Source of the DNA: Vicinamibacteria bacterium
GTDB lineage: Bacteria > Acidobacteriota > Vicinamibacteria > Vicinamibacterales > UBA8438
Direction: 5' to 3'
DNA: 33,457 nucleotides
NCBI GenBank assembly: GCA_022820825.1
Contig: JAJEEU010000023.1
Span: 1 to 33,457 of the forward strand
The position numbers and the translations under genes are program-made. This document shows, one piece after another, positions 20,520 through 29,597 of this stretch (position 1 is its first letter; the number at the start of each line of letters is the position of its first letter). The notes under the pieces were generated by a model. The model made no database searches and had not been told where the DNA came from. It saw only the letters and a program-made list of their open reading frames with translations.

Positions 20520-21563
20520 ATGACCAGCCGACACCCGTTCGCGTCGCCCTGCCTCGTCGCGGCAACGCTGCTTGTCACGCCGCACGTCGCTACCGAGGCC
20601 CTGGCCCAGCCGGAGACGACGCCCGGCTGGACGGTTCCGCGGATGGCAGACGGACGGCCCGACCTGACGGGGGTGTGGGACTTCCGCAGCATCACGCCGC
20701 TGGAGCGGCCCGAGGAGCTCGCGGACCGCGCAGAGTTGACGGAGGAGGACGAGGCCGCGCTGGTCGAGCGCGCCCTCGACCGGCAGATCGACCGGGCTCC
20801 CCCGCCGGGCCAGGTGGGCGGCTACAACCAGTTCTGGATGGACCGCGGCATCGAGGTCAACGAGAACCGCCGCACGTCGCTCATCGTCGATCCGCCCGAC
20901 GGCCGGCTGCCGCCGCTGGCGGAGGGCGCCATTCACCAGCAGGGGTCGCTGCTCGAGGACATCCCCGGCGAGTTGCCGGTGCGCTACCGCGCAGGCGGGC
21001 TGAACGCGGACGGCCCCGAGCATCGGGGTCTGGCCGAACGCTGCCTGCTCGGGTTCAACGTGGGCCCGCCCATGCGGCCGGGCGGCTACAACAACAACAT
21101 GCAACTGTTCCAGACGTCCGACCAGGTGACCATCCTGCAGGAGATGGTCCACGACTTCCGGGTCATACCGCTGGACGGGCGGCCGCACCTGCCGGAGCAC
21201 ATGCCGCAGTGGCTGGGCAGCTCGCGCGGGCGCTGGGAGGGCGATACGCTCGTCGTCGAGACGACCAACTTCACCGACAAGACGCCCGCCTACGACCCCA
21301 ACGGCGTGACGGGCCTGGGCGTCGGCGCCAACATGCACCTGGTCGAGCGCTTCACCCGCACGGCCGACGACATCCTGCTCTACGAGTACACCCTGACCGA
21401 GCCGGAGACGTTCACGCGGCCGTTCACCGTGGCCATCCACATGCGCCGCGGCGAGGCGCCGATCTTCGAGTACGCCTGCCACGAGGGAAACTACGGCATG
21501 TTCGACATCCTGGCCGGCGGGCGGCACCAGGAACGGGAAGCGGAGGCGGGAGGCTCGCGGTGA
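20520..21563 (+). CDS. Secreted protein of unknown function, coupled to a quinoprotein gene
   Basis: A 347-aa protein with a signal peptide (cleavage likely after ALA, residue ~29: ATEALA|QPETT). The mature part begins with the motif GRPDLTGVWDF and contains NRRTSLIVDPPDGRLPPL, a CLLGFNVGPP segment, YNNNMQLFQTSDQVTILQEMVHDFRVIPLDGR and GRWEGDTLVVETTNF. These are features of a large family of secreted hypothetical proteins that I associate with acidobacteria; no enzymatic role is established to my knowledge. It follows GGGGAG by 8 nt. Its stop overlaps the GTG of the next gene (GTGA), so it is co-translated with the quinoprotein and may act on the same substrate or in its assembly. Confidence 0.85.
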   Translation: MTSRHPFASPCLVAATLLVTPHVATEALAQPETTPGWTVPRMADGRPDLTGVWDFRSITPLERPEELADRAELTEEDEAALVERALDRQIDRAPPPGQVGGYNQFWMDRGIEVNENRRTSLIVDPPDGRLPPLAEGAIHQQGSLLEDIPGELPVRYRAGGLNADGPEHRGLAERCLLGFNVGPPMRPGGYNNNMQLFQTSDQVTILQEMVHDFRVIPLDGRPHLPEHMPQWLGSSRGRWEGDTLVVETTNFTDKTPAYDPNGVTGLGVGANMHLVERFTRTADDILLYEYTLTEPETFTRPFTVAIHMRRGEAPIFEYACHEGNYGMFDILAGGRHQEREAEAGGSR

Positions 21564-23368
21564 AGGCGGCCGGGGCGCTGGCCCTCATCCTGCTGCTGGC
21601 GGCGCCGGCCGGCGCGCAGCAGGAGCAGGCAGACGACGCGAACGGACGGACCATCACGCGCGAGACCCGCGACCTGGCGCCGGTGACCGACGCCACGCTG
21701 CGCGACCCGGACCCGGGCGACTGGCTGATGTCGCACCGCACGTACGACTTCCAGGCCTTCAGCCCGCTGGACGAGATCAACCGCGGCAACGTGCACCGGT
21801 TGCAGCTTGCCTGGATGCGCGCCATGGAGGAGGGGCCGCAGCAGTCCCGGCCGCTCGTCTACGACGGCGTGATGTTCGTGGAACATCCCGGCAACACCGA
21901 CCACCTGCAGGCCTGGGACGCGACGACGGGCGACCTGCTCTGGGACTTCGAGCGGCAGCCGCCGGACGACATCCGCGAGCACACGCGCTTCGGCGACCGC
22001 ACCCGCAACCTGGCGATCTACGGGACGAACATCTACCACCTGACCGCGGACGCTCAGTTGTTGGCGGTGGACGCCCGCAGCGGCGAGTTGAGCTGGCTCA
22101 GCCGGACGGCCGAGTACCGCGACGGGATCTCGCACTCGTCGGGCGCCATGATCATCAACGGCCAGGTCATGAGCGGGCGCACGTGCGAGCCGGCCAGCCT
22201 GATCGCGCGCTGCTTCATCGCCGCGCACGACCCGGATACGGGCGACGAGCGCTGGCGCTTCTACACCGCGGCCGGCTCGGACGACCCCGGCGGCCGGACG
22301 TGGGGCGACCTGCCCACGGCGAACCGCGTCCACGTGTCGGCGTGGGGGCTGCCGGGCAGCTACGACCCCGAGCTCGACCTGCTCTTCTGGGGCATCGCCG
22401 TGCCGCTGCCCTATCCGCGCATCGTGCGCCGCGGCACCTGGGACGTCGGCGACCGCACGCCCTGCGAGCTGTACTCCAACTCGACGGTGGCGCTGCGGCC
22501 GGGCACCGGCCAGATGGAGTGGTACTACCAGCACCTGCCGTGCGACGACTGGGACCAGGACTTCGTCCAGGAGCGCACGCTGATCGACACGGTGGTCGAT
22601 CCCGACCCGGACGCCGTGATGTGGATCAACCCCCGCATCGCCGGCACCGCCGAGGAGCGCAAGGTGGTGGTGACCCTCGGCGAGCCGGGCGGGCTGTTCG
22701 TGCTCGACCGCGAGACCGGCGAGTTCCTGTGGGCGGCGCCGCTGCCCTACGACAACACCGAGCGCTTCGTCATCAGGGACATCGACCCGGCGACCGGCCA
22801 GGTGTTCATCAACATGGACCTTGTGGCGCGGGAGATCGGCCAGCAGTTCATCATCTGCGGCCATAACGTGAAGGGCTACTGGGGCTGGTCCTACAGCCCG
22901 GAGACCAACCTGCTCTATATCCCCTTCAACCGCTCGTGCCTCAACCAGACGGCCAACGACCGGGCGGTCAACGGCGCCAGCCCGCGGTTCTCCATTCCCG
23001 AGCCGGGCCGCGAGGACGGCGACCTCACCGAGATCAGGGCCATCGACGTGTCCACCGGCCGGGAAGCATGGCGCTTCAGCACGCGCTCGCCCAACCGCGG
23101 GACCGTGCTGGCGACGGCCGGCAACGTCGTCTTCCACGGCGACCTGAACCGCCGCCTCCGCGCGTTCGACGCCGAGACCGGCGAGGTGCTGTGGGAGACG
23201 ATCCTCGGCAGCCAGATCACCGGCTATCCCGTCACGTACCGCGCGGGCGGACGGCAATATCTGGCCGTGCCGGTCGGCGGCGCGGGCAACCAGCTGGCCC
23301 AGTACACCACGGAGCTGGAGGCGCCGATCGGCAGCAACATGATCGTCGTCTTCGCCCTTCCCGACTGA
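21560..23368 (+). CDS. PQQ-type quinoprotein dehydrogenase (eight-bladed propeller), secreted
   Basis: A 602-aa periplasmic protein of the PQQ-dependent alcohol dehydrogenase family. Signal peptide MKAAGALALILLLAAPAGA is followed by W-motif blades (LLWDFERQ, ELSWLSR, DERWRFYT, FLWAAPL, EAWRFSTRSP, EVLWETILGS). The segment EWYYQHLPCDDWDQD places the likely catalytic Asp at 332 (WD), where family members have WDYD/WDFD. There is no CxxCH, so no fused cytochrome; electrons must go to a separate acceptor not encoded here. GTG 21560 overlaps the previous stop. The substrate (alcohol, sugar or aldehyde) is not deducible. Strong family resemblance, but a non-enzymatic propeller cannot be fully excluded. 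Confidence 0.88.
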   Translation: MKAAGALALILLLAAPAGAQQEQADDANGRTITRETRDLAPVTDATLRDPDPGDWLMSHRTYDFQAFSPLDEINRGNVHRLQLAWMRAMEEGPQQSRPLVYDGVMFVEHPGNTDHLQAWDATTGDLLWDFERQPPDDIREHTRFGDRTRNLAIYGTNIYHLTADAQLLAVDARSGELSWLSRTAEYRDGISHSSGAMIINGQVMSGRTCEPASLIARCFIAAHDPDTGDERWRFYTAAGSDDPGGRTWGDLPTANRVHVSAWGLPGSYDPELDLLFWGIAVPLPYPRIVRRGTWDVGDRTPCELYSNSTVALRPGTGQMEWYYQHLPCDDWDQDFVQERTLIDTVVDPDPDAVMWINPRIAGTAEERKVVVTLGEPGGLFVLDRETGEFLWAAPLPYDNTERFVIRDIDPATGQVFINMDLVAREIGQQFIICGHNVKGYWGWSYSPETNLLYIPFNRSCLNQTANDRAVNGASPRFSIPEPGREDGDLTEIRAIDVSTGREAWRFSTRSPNRGTVLATAGNVVFHGDLNRRLRAFDAETGEVLWETILGSQITGYPVTYRAGGRQYLAVPVGGAGNQLAQYTTELEAPIGSNMIVVFALPD

Positions 23369-23377
23369 TCGCCGCCT

Positions 23378-23401
23378 GCCGCGGAGCTAGCAGCCCGCGG
23401 C
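23378..23401. terminator. Hairpin between convergent genes
   Basis: GCCGCGG pairs with CCGCGGC across a 10-nt loop in the 39-bp gap between the convergent quinoprotein gene and the bactofilin-like gene. The position suits a bidirectional transcription stop, but there is no T-tract on either strand, so the call rests on symmetry and context only. Confidence 0.35.
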
Positions 23402-23407
23402 CACCAC

Positions 23408-24544
23408 TTACCCGGCCGCGGCGCCGAGGCCCAGGTGACGGCGGCCGGAGACGACCATGGCGCCGAGGCCGAGCCACGTTGCGCCGAGCCAGAACAGCCA
23501 CCCGGCGTAGGGGACGGCGAACAGCAGGTAGAGCAGCGGGACGCCAAGCGCCATCGCCGCGTGCGGCGAGGCGCCGTGCCGTCCGGCCCGACTGAGCAGC
23601 CGGTCGCCGATCCAGACCGCTACGGGGAGCTTGGCCGCATACAGGGCGACGCCGAACAGGAGGGCGGTGGCGAAGCCCAGCGGCAACCCCACGAGCGTCA
23701 CCATGGCGATGCCTGCCGCCATGGGGACCAGGAGGAACGCGGCGAATCCCAGCAGCGCGCTCAGCGTGGTCTGCTCGGCGGCGGACCCGGCCAGGCGCTG
23801 CACGACGCCACGGAACAGCGCGACGACAACGATGCCGGTGAGCAGCGCCGCCAGCGTCTGCAAGACCCAGATCACGACGCCCCATGGCGTGCCGCCCTCG
23901 GATTCGTCGTCCACGCGCTCCTCGAAGCGCACCTCGCCGTCCACGAGGGCCGCGGCCTCCGGGCTGAGAGGCGTCCGACCCCGGTATTGGAGGTCTCCGG
24001 TGATGCGCGCGCCGGGCTGGAGGTCGACGCGGTCTGCGGTGAGGTTGGCGTCGCCGTCCACCGTGCCGCGAATGACGACCTCCCCCGCCGCCAGCCGTAC
24101 GCCGTTCTCGACCGTGCCGTCGATCTCCACGCGCGCGGCGGCGGCGACGATGCCGCCCGCGACCCGCGCGTCATCGGTCAGGATCAGTTGGGCCACGGCC
24201 GCGAGCAGGCTCCCGTCGATCGTGCTGTCCACGGTGAGCGTCTGCGCGGCGACGCGGGTGGAGTCTCCGATGGGCCCGCGCAGGTCCACGGTGTTCCCGG
24301 TCGCGAAGACGTCCCCGTCGACCCGCCCGTGCACCAGGACCCGGTTCGACCCGGCGATCAGATCGCCGTCCAGCCGCCCGTCTACCCGGACGGTTTCCGC
24401 CCCGGTGTAGAGATCGCCCTCCTGCACCTCGCCGCTGGGGATGGTCACCGCATTCCCGCCCCGAAACGACTGCGCCTCCAGCGCTGCCGTCGCTCCCGCG
24501 AGCGCCACGGCAAGACTCAATGCGGTCGAGACAATGCGCATCAT
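23408..24544 (-). CDS. Bactofilin-like polymer-forming repeat domain fused to membrane segments
   Basis: A 378-aa protein: signal peptide (MMRIVSTALSLAVALAGATAALEAQ), then about 180 residues of short beta-helix-like repeats (VRVDGRLDGDLIAGSNRVLVHGRVDGDVFATGNTV and onward) resembling bactofilin/polymer-forming domains. Three to four hydrophobic segments follow (VVIWVLQTLAALLTGIVVVALF; LLGFAAFLLVPMAAGIAMVTLVGLPLGF; and two more before GRRHLGLGAAAG). The polymerising part would lie outside the cytoplasmic membrane, unlike classical cytosolic bactofilins. The start is supported by GAGG 6 nt before ATG 24544. It lies 44 bp after the phosphatase gene and is probably co-transcribed with it. Function in envelope organisation is inference. 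Confidence 0.85.
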   Translation of the reverse strand: MMRIVSTALSLAVALAGATAALEAQSFRGGNAVTIPSGEVQEGDLYTGAETVRVDGRLDGDLIAGSNRVLVHGRVDGDVFATGNTVDLRGPIGDSTRVAAQTLTVDSTIDGSLLAAVAQLILTDDARVAGGIVAAAARVEIDGTVENGVRLAAGEVVIRGTVDGDANLTADRVDLQPGARITGDLQYRGRTPLSPEAAALVDGEVRFEERVDDESEGGTPWGVVIWVLQTLAALLTGIVVVALFRGVVQRLAGSAAEQTTLSALLGFAAFLLVPMAAGIAMVTLVGLPLGFATALLFGVALYAAKLPVAVWIGDRLLSRAGRHGASPHAAMALGVPLLYLLFAVPYAGWLFWLGATWLGLGAMVVSGRRHLGLGAAAG

Positions 24545-24588
24545 CGTGTTCCTCTCTACGGCGATATTCCGTTGCGGCAGGGACCGGA

Positions 24589-25815
24589 TCATTGCACCCT
24601 CGCCAGGACCAGCGTCACGTCGTCGTGGGGGGCGACCGGACCGCTCCAGTCGAGCAGGGCGTCGTGCACCGCCTCGATTACCTCGTCGAGGGGCCGGTCC
24701 CGGCGGGACCGCAGCAGGTCGGCCAGCCTGTCCGCCCCGAACTCCTCGCCGCCGGGTGCGGGCGCCTCGGTCACGCCGTCGGTGAACAGGGCCACCAGGT
24801 CGCCCGGCTCCAGGGTCAGCGCGCCCGTTTCGTAGGGCATCCCCTCGAACAGGCCGATCGGCACGCCGCCCTTTTCGCACCGGAGCGTCTGGTCGCCGCG
24901 GATGACGAGGGCCGGCAGGTGACCGGCGTTGCTGTAGGTCAAGCGGCGGGTGGCCGGATCGAAGTTGGCGACGAACGCCGTCGCGTAGCGCGCCGCCGAC
25001 GAAGAGCGGCACAACGCGTCGTTGAGCCGCTTCTGTAGCTGCCCCGGATCCGTCACGGTGGAGAACAGACTGCGCACGGACGCCTGCAGGCTCGCCATGA
25101 GGAGCGCGGCCGGGACGCCCTTGCCCGAGATGTCCGCGATGACGAGCCCCGGGCGGCCGTCGGCGTGCTGCAGGTAGTCGTAGTGGTCGCCGCCCACCGC
25201 GATGGCCGGCCGGCAGACCCCGGCCAGCTCCAGTCCCTCGCAGCGGGGCGCGGCGCCGGGCAGCAGCTCGCGCTGGACCTCGCGGGCGACGTTCATTTCG
25301 CGCTCCAGCGCCTCGCGTTCCCGGAGCACGCGGTAGGACGCCTCGATCTGGCGCCGCATCCGATCGTAGGTGCCGAGCGCCACCGCCACGCCCGCGGCGA
25401 CCACCGCGTTGAGCGCGAGGACCAGCAACACGATGCGGAACTGCGCCAGCGCGAAGAACGGGTCGGTCAGGAAGACCGCGGCAGATCCGAATACCGCGCC
25501 CGCCAGCAGGATCAGCGAGTCGAGGGTCAGGCGCAACGTGCCGTGCAGCCCCGCCAGCAGCGGCGGCACGACGCGGGCCGAGGTGTACGCGCTGAATCCC
25601 ACGACCACCGCGGAGAGCACGCTCAGCCGCAGGATGGGGAAGAAGTCGACACCGACCGCGAACGAGATCCCGGCCGCGATGGCGATGCCGACCCCGAGCC
25701 AGGCCGCGGTCCAGCAGAGCAGAAAGTGGCCTCCCGGCGCGGCCGTCCCGGCGCCCGGACGCGGCGCCTCGCGCGGGGCGTCCAGCGCGGCGGTGGCGAC
25801 TGCCACGGAGGTCAC
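24589..25815 (-). CDS. Membrane-bound PP2C/SpoIIE-type serine phosphatase
   Basis: About 408 aa. The N-terminal half has five to six hydrophobic segments (FLLCWTAAWLGVGIAIAAGI, LSVLSAVVVGFSAYTSA, LILLAGAVFGSAAVFL, IVLLVLALNAVVAAGVAVAL). A coiled-coil linker (RMRRQIEASYRVLREREALEREMNVAREVQRELLP) leads to a SpoIIE/RsbU-like PP2C domain with metal-binding motifs VGGDHYDY, ADISGKGVPAALLM, LFTDGVTEA and HDDVTLVLA. Such enzymes dephosphorylate anti-sigma-factor antagonists. No STAS or HPK partner is nearby; the next gene is bactofilin-like. Start alternatives: GTG 25815 (chosen; TATAAA ends 7 nt upstream) or ATG 25845 (418 aa). The longer frame to 26100 overlaps the divergent gene and is unlikely. 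Confidence 0.9.
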   Translation of the reverse strand: MTSVAVATAALDAPREAPRPGAGTAAPGGHFLLCWTAAWLGVGIAIAAGISFAVGVDFFPILRLSVLSAVVVGFSAYTSARVVPPLLAGLHGTLRLTLDSLILLAGAVFGSAAVFLTDPFFALAQFRIVLLVLALNAVVAAGVAVALGTYDRMRRQIEASYRVLREREALEREMNVAREVQRELLPGAAPRCEGLELAGVCRPAIAVGGDHYDYLQHADGRPGLVIADISGKGVPAALLMASLQASVRSLFSTVTDPGQLQKRLNDALCRSSSAARYATAFVANFDPATRRLTYSNAGHLPALVIRGDQTLRCEKGGVPIGLFEGMPYETGALTLEPGDLVALFTDGVTEAPAPGGEEFGADRLADLLRSRRDRPLDEVIEAVHDALLDWSGPVAPHDDVTLVLARVQ

Positions 25816-25822
25816 GACCCCA

Positions 25823-25828
25823 TTTATA
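25823..25828 (-). promoter_or_regulatory. -10 box (TATAAA) before the SpoIIE-type phosphatase gene
   Basis: TATAAA on the minus strand at 25828-25823 is followed by TGGGGTC and an in-frame GTG, the same 7-nt spacing seen before the 85-aa gene at 16198. It is the main AT-rich spot in this divergent intergenic region. No matching -35 is visible at 16-18 nt. On the opposite strand TACAAT at 25887-25892 could serve the plus-strand MBL gene. Confidence 0.4.
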
Positions 25829-25984
25829 GACCATGCAGCGGCCATCTGGCCGCGTCCGGCGCCGGAGACTCGCTTGGGTTCCCGCATACAATGAGGGACG
25901 CAAGGAGGCAGACCAGACCGGACCGCTGGCGGCAAGTCCCTTGTGGTGAATGACTTGCAGGCGCCCCGGGCGGTCCCCGCGCGC

Positions 25985-27103
25985 ATGGAACCGATCGCAC
26001 GGCGGCTGCGGACCGCGGCCTGCGCGCTTCTGCTGGCGCTGGGCGCGGCGTGCGGCATGGAGCCGGCCCAGGTGGACGGACCCTCGTTCGTCGACATCAC
26101 GTGGATGTCGATGGCGAACGTGCACTACCAGATCGGCGACGCCGGCGTCGTTACCGACGGCTACTTCTCGCGCATTCCGCGCTCCGACTTCTTCGGCGGC
26201 GGGGGCGGGCTGGAGCAGACGGTGCGCCCGCACGTTCCGGACGTCGACGCGGTGGCCCGCGTGCTCGCCGCACTCGGCGGCGCGACCCGCATCAACCTGC
26301 TGCTCACAGGCCACAGCCACTTCGACCACTCGTTCGACATCGCCACGTGGTCGCGGCTGACCGGCGCGCCGATCTACGGCTCGCGGACGACCTGCTACCA
26401 GGCCATCGCGGGCAACGTGCCGGAGGACCGCTGCACGCCGGTGCTCGGCGGCGAGCGGATCGAGATCGTCCCGAACGTCGCCATGTTCGTGGTGCGCTGG
26501 AACCACAGCGGCGACACGGGGACGAACCCCGAGCAGCACAACCCGGTCGAGCTCGACGCGGTTCCGGTGCCGGACCCGGAGACCGGCGGCTTGCGCGCCG
26601 GGGTCGCGGAGGACTTCCCGAACGGCGGCGGCAGCCGCGGCTACCTGTTCCGCGCCGACGGGCCGCAGGGGAGCTTCAGTTGGTTCTACCAGAACACGGC
26701 CAGCGCCGTGGACCTGCACCTGCCGGTCGTGGTGGACGACATCGACTATGGCGTGCCGCTCGACAACCTGGCCGCCGCCATGGCGCAGGCCGGGCTGGAG
26801 TCGGTGGACCTCTGGATCGGCCGCGGGGATGCCCGCGTGGCGCAGCTCGTGCTGCCGATACTGGCGCCGCGCGCCTACCTGCCGATCCACTGGGACGGGC
26901 TCGATGCGCCGTTCGAGAGCGGCATGCCGTTCGCATTCTTCGAGCCGCAGCTAGAGGAGGCGCTGGCCGCGGACGGCGTCGAGGTGATTCGCCCGGGCCA
27001 GTACATGGACAAGTGGCGGCTGGACCACGAGGGCGTCCGGCCGATCGAGAACCGGGCGGTAAAGCAGGCGCTCGGCTTCGCCGCGGTCCAGGATGTCCGC
27101 TGA
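25985..27103 (+). CDS. Exported MBL-fold metallohydrolase
   Basis: A 372-aa metallo-beta-lactamase-superfamily protein. The N-terminus (MEPIARRLRTAACALLLALGAACG) is a signal sequence ending at Cys23, possibly a lipoprotein although Gly at -3 is atypical for a lipobox. The metal motif HSHFDHS (HxHxDH) is present, followed by RWNHSGDTG and a C-terminal PIHWDG that may supply further ligands. The body contains GSRTTCYQAIAGNV and FRADGPQGSFSWFYQNTAS. I prefer ATG 25985 over GTG 25943 because the signal peptide then begins properly; neither has a good Shine-Dalgarno. Its end overlaps the transporter start by 11 bp. Substrate unknown. Confidence 0.85.
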   Translation: MEPIARRLRTAACALLLALGAACGMEPAQVDGPSFVDITWMSMANVHYQIGDAGVVTDGYFSRIPRSDFFGGGGGLEQTVRPHVPDVDAVARVLAALGGATRINLLLTGHSHFDHSFDIATWSRLTGAPIYGSRTTCYQAIAGNVPEDRCTPVLGGERIEIVPNVAMFVVRWNHSGDTGTNPEQHNPVELDAVPVPDPETGGLRAGVAEDFPNGGGSRGYLFRADGPQGSFSWFYQNTASAVDLHLPVVVDDIDYGVPLDNLAAAMAQAGLESVDLWIGRGDARVAQLVLPILAPRAYLPIHWDGLDAPFESGMPFAFFEPQLEEALAADGVEVIRPGQYMDKWRLDHEGVRPIENRAVKQALGFAAVQDVR

Positions 27104-27992
27104 GCGGCGGGCGCTCATCGCGCTGATTCTCGGCGCGTGCGGCATCGGCCTGGCGCCGGTCTTCTCCAAGCTCGCCTTCGACGCGGAGCAGCAACTGCCG
27201 GGCGGCGGCCTGGGCATGATTGCGGCGGCGTTCTGGCGTACCGCGCTGGCGGCGCCGCTGTTCTGGATGCTGCACGCGCGTTCGCGCGCGTCCGTGCCCG
27301 CCGGCGGCCGCGGACGGACGGCGCTGTTGTGGTTGCCGGGCGCGGCGTTCGCCTGCGACCTGGCGGCGTGGCACAAGTCGTTCGAATTCACTTCGCTCGC
27401 CAACGCCACCCTGCTCGCCAACCTGGCGTTCATCCTGGTGGCCGCGGCCGGCTACTTCTGGCTGCGGGAGCGCCTGGGATGGACGTTCGCCGTCGGCGCC
27501 GCCGCGGCGTTCGCCGGCGCCGGCGTGCTGCTGGGCGTCGACTTCCGCGCCGGGCGCGACCCGCTCATCGGCGACGCGCTCGGCCTGCTGACCGCCTGCT
27601 TCTACGCCTGCTACCTGCTCATCGTGAAGGTGCTGCGGCGCGACTTCAGCACGGCCCGCATCATGGCGTGGTCGAGCACCGTGTCTGCCGTCGGCCTGTT
27701 GGGAATCGCCAGCGCCAGCGGCGAGCACATCGTCCCCAGCACGCCCGAGGCCTGGCTCGCCGTGTCCGCCCTGGCGCTGGTCTCCCACGTCGGCGGTCAG
27801 GGCCTGATCGCGTACGCCATGGCGCACCTGGCCGCCAGCTTCGCCACGGTCAGCCTGCTGCTGCAGCCCGTGGTGACGGCGATCGTGAGCTGGATGCTGT
27901 TCGCGCAGGCGCTGAGCCCGCTGCAGATCGGCGGGGCGCTGCTGTTGCTGGCGGGTCTGGCCGTCGCGCGGCGCGGCAGCGTGGCGGGTTAG
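27093..27992 (+). CDS. DMT-superfamily (EamA-type) transporter
   Basis: A 299-aa integral membrane protein with about ten hydrophobic helices in two EamA halves. The first half contains PVFSKLAFDAEQQLPGG and AAFWRTALAAPLFWM; the second contains GDALGLLTACFYACYLLIVK and SFATVSLLLQPVVTAIVSWMLF, typical of drug/metabolite exporters. FTSLANATLLANLAFILVA matches the conserved end of the first EamA repeat. The ATG overlaps the 3' end of the MBL gene by 11 bp, so the two are co-transcribed. The transported metabolite is not deducible from sequence. It converges with the ankyrin gene 12 bp away, leaving almost no room for a terminator. Confidence 0.93.
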   Translation: MSAERRALIALILGACGIGLAPVFSKLAFDAEQQLPGGGLGMIAAAFWRTALAAPLFWMLHARSRASVPAGGRGRTALLWLPGAAFACDLAAWHKSFEFTSLANATLLANLAFILVAAAGYFWLRERLGWTFAVGAAAAFAGAGVLLGVDFRAGRDPLIGDALGLLTACFYACYLLIVKVLRRDFSTARIMAWSSTVSAVGLLGIASASGEHIVPSTPEAWLAVSALALVSHVGGQGLIAYAMAHLAASFATVSLLLQPVVTAIVSWMLFAQALSPLQIGGALLLLAGLAVARRGSVAG

Positions 27993-28004
27993 CCAGGCCG
28001 GCGG

Positions 28005-29597
28005 CTACTCGGCCACCTCGCGGTCGGCCCGCTCCTGCACGCTGCCGGGGATGCCCAGCCGGGTGTCGGCGCCGAGGTCGCGCAGCAGTGCGGCAGTCTC
28101 GGACCACGACTGGAACTGGAACGACTGCTTGGAGCCCTCCGCCAGGCGGTACGGCGTGCGGCCGCGGAAGTCGCGGGCGTCGATGTCGGCACCCGCGTCC
28201 ACCAGGATCTGCACTATCTCGTTCAGCCCGCGGAACGCCGCGCCGTGCAGCGCCGTGAAGTCGGCCTCGTTGACCCGGTTGATGTCTGCCCCCGCCGCGA
28301 GCAGCACCTTCACCGCTTCTTCCCCGGCCTGCGCGCGTATGCCGCGCGGCTCGCGCGGCGTGTAGGTGGCCGCGCCGAGTCCGGCCGCCGCCATCAGCGG
28401 CGTCGTGCCGTCGACGGTGGTCAGCGTCAGGTCGGCCCCGGCGTCCAGCAACGCGGCGATGATCTCGGGACTGCTGTTGGAACGGTTGAGCACGGCGAAC
28501 TCGCCGAAGACCTGGCCGAAGCTCGTGTTGGCGCCGAAAGCGGCCACCCACAGCGGCGTCGCTCCGAGCAGATCACCGGTGCCGCAGGCGTAGCGCTCGA
28601 AGGCGCCCCGCTCGGGCCAGCCGATATAGCTCATGAACATGGCTGACGTGGTGATTCGCACGTTTGGATCGGCTCCGCGCGCCAGCAACGCCTTGACCAT
28701 GCCCAGGCGCCCTTCCATCCCCAGGCCGGGGTCGGAGATCCGCGATTCCCTCGGGGTGCCGCCATGCTCGCGGTTCCAGTGCGTAAGCCAGTGGGAGACC
28801 TTGCCCGCGGCGGCATGCAGCGCGTGAATGCCGCCCATCGACGCGTCCGGGTCGGCCCCGTGCTCCAGCAGGAAGTGGGCGAATTCGTACTGCCCGTACA
28901 GGATTGCCAGCGGCAGCGCGTGCGTGCCGTCGGCGCCGGTTGCGTTCACGTCGGCGCCGGCCTCGATCAATATCCTCGCCAACTCGGTGTTCCCGTAGCG
29001 CGCCGCCGTCATCAGCGGCGTGAAGCCCTTGGTGGTAGACGCCGACACCGAGGCGCCCTGCTCCAGCAGCACGCGCACCACGCCGGCATGCGCCTCGTCC
29101 ATTGCCCACATGAGGGCCGTGGCGCCCGTTGCTGCAACCGACGCGTTCGGATCCGCACCGGCCGCCAGCAGCGCGCGCACGACATCGACGCTGCCAGTCC
29201 GCGCGGCGATCATCAGCGGGGTCAGGCCGTTGTGCTGCGCGGCGTTCGGGTCCGCGCCCGCGGCCAGCAGGCGCTCGACCATGTCCGCGCTCGCGTTCTC
29301 GCTCGCGCGCGCCAGCGGCGTCACGCCGTGGTCCTCGGCGCCGTTCACGTCGGCGCCCGCGTCGAGCAGCAGGTCGACCATCTCCCGGTCGTCCCAGTGC
29401 GCCGCCCACAGCAGCGCCGTGACGCCGTCGGCGCGCGCCGAGTCGACGTCCACGCCCTCCCGCAGCAGCGCCCGCACCGCCGCGCGGTCCTGCTCCGCCG
29501 CCGCGCCGACCAGCCGCAGATCGGATTCCGCCGCCGCGGCGCCCGGCAGCAACACAGCCAGACCGACTACCAGCAGACAACTCGCTGTACGTCTCAT
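28005..29597 (-). CDS. Secreted ankyrin-repeat protein (distal copy of tandem pair)
   Basis: A 530-aa protein with signal peptide (MRRTASCLLVVGLAVLLPGAAAAE) followed by about eleven ankyrin repeats (TALLWAAHWDDREMVDLLLDAGADVN, TPLMIAARTGSVDVVRALLAAGADPN and so on). The array is interrupted around residues 265-350 by a non-canonical insert containing YACGTGDLLGATPLWVAAFG. The C-terminal repeat (ADIDARDFRGRTPYRLAEGSKQSFQFQ) is followed by a short tail ending REVAE. It should act as a periplasmic or extracellular protein-binding scaffold. It lies 13 bp after its paralogue and is the third gene of the quinoprotein operon. ATG 29597 is preceded by GGAGAA at 6 nt. Its partner is unknown. Confidence 0.93.
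   Translation of the reverse strand: MRRTASCLLVVGLAVLLPGAAAAESDLRLVGAAAEQDRAAVRALLREGVDVDSARADGVTALLWAAHWDDREMVDLLLDAGADVNGAEDHGVTPLARASENASADMVERLLAAGADPNAAQHNGLTPLMIAARTGSVDVVRALLAAGADPNASVAATGATALMWAMDEAHAGVVRVLLEQGASVSASTTKGFTPLMTAARYGNTELARILIEAGADVNATGADGTHALPLAILYGQYEFAHFLLEHGADPDASMGGIHALHAAAGKVSHWLTHWNREHGGTPRESRISDPGLGMEGRLGMVKALLARGADPNVRITTSAMFMSYIGWPERGAFERYACGTGDLLGATPLWVAAFGANTSFGQVFGEFAVLNRSNSSPEIIAALLDAGADLTLTTVDGTTPLMAAAGLGAATYTPREPRGIRAQAGEEAVKVLLAAGADINRVNEADFTALHGAAFRGLNEIVQILVDAGADIDARDFRGRTPYRLAEGSKQSFQFQSWSETAALLRDLGADTRLGIPGSVQERADREVAE

Noticed and set aside
19179..21527. 782-codon minus-strand frame opposite the regulator and secreted-protein genes
   Set aside because: No recognisable protein features; the plus-strand genes have motifs and Shine-Dalgarno sequences.
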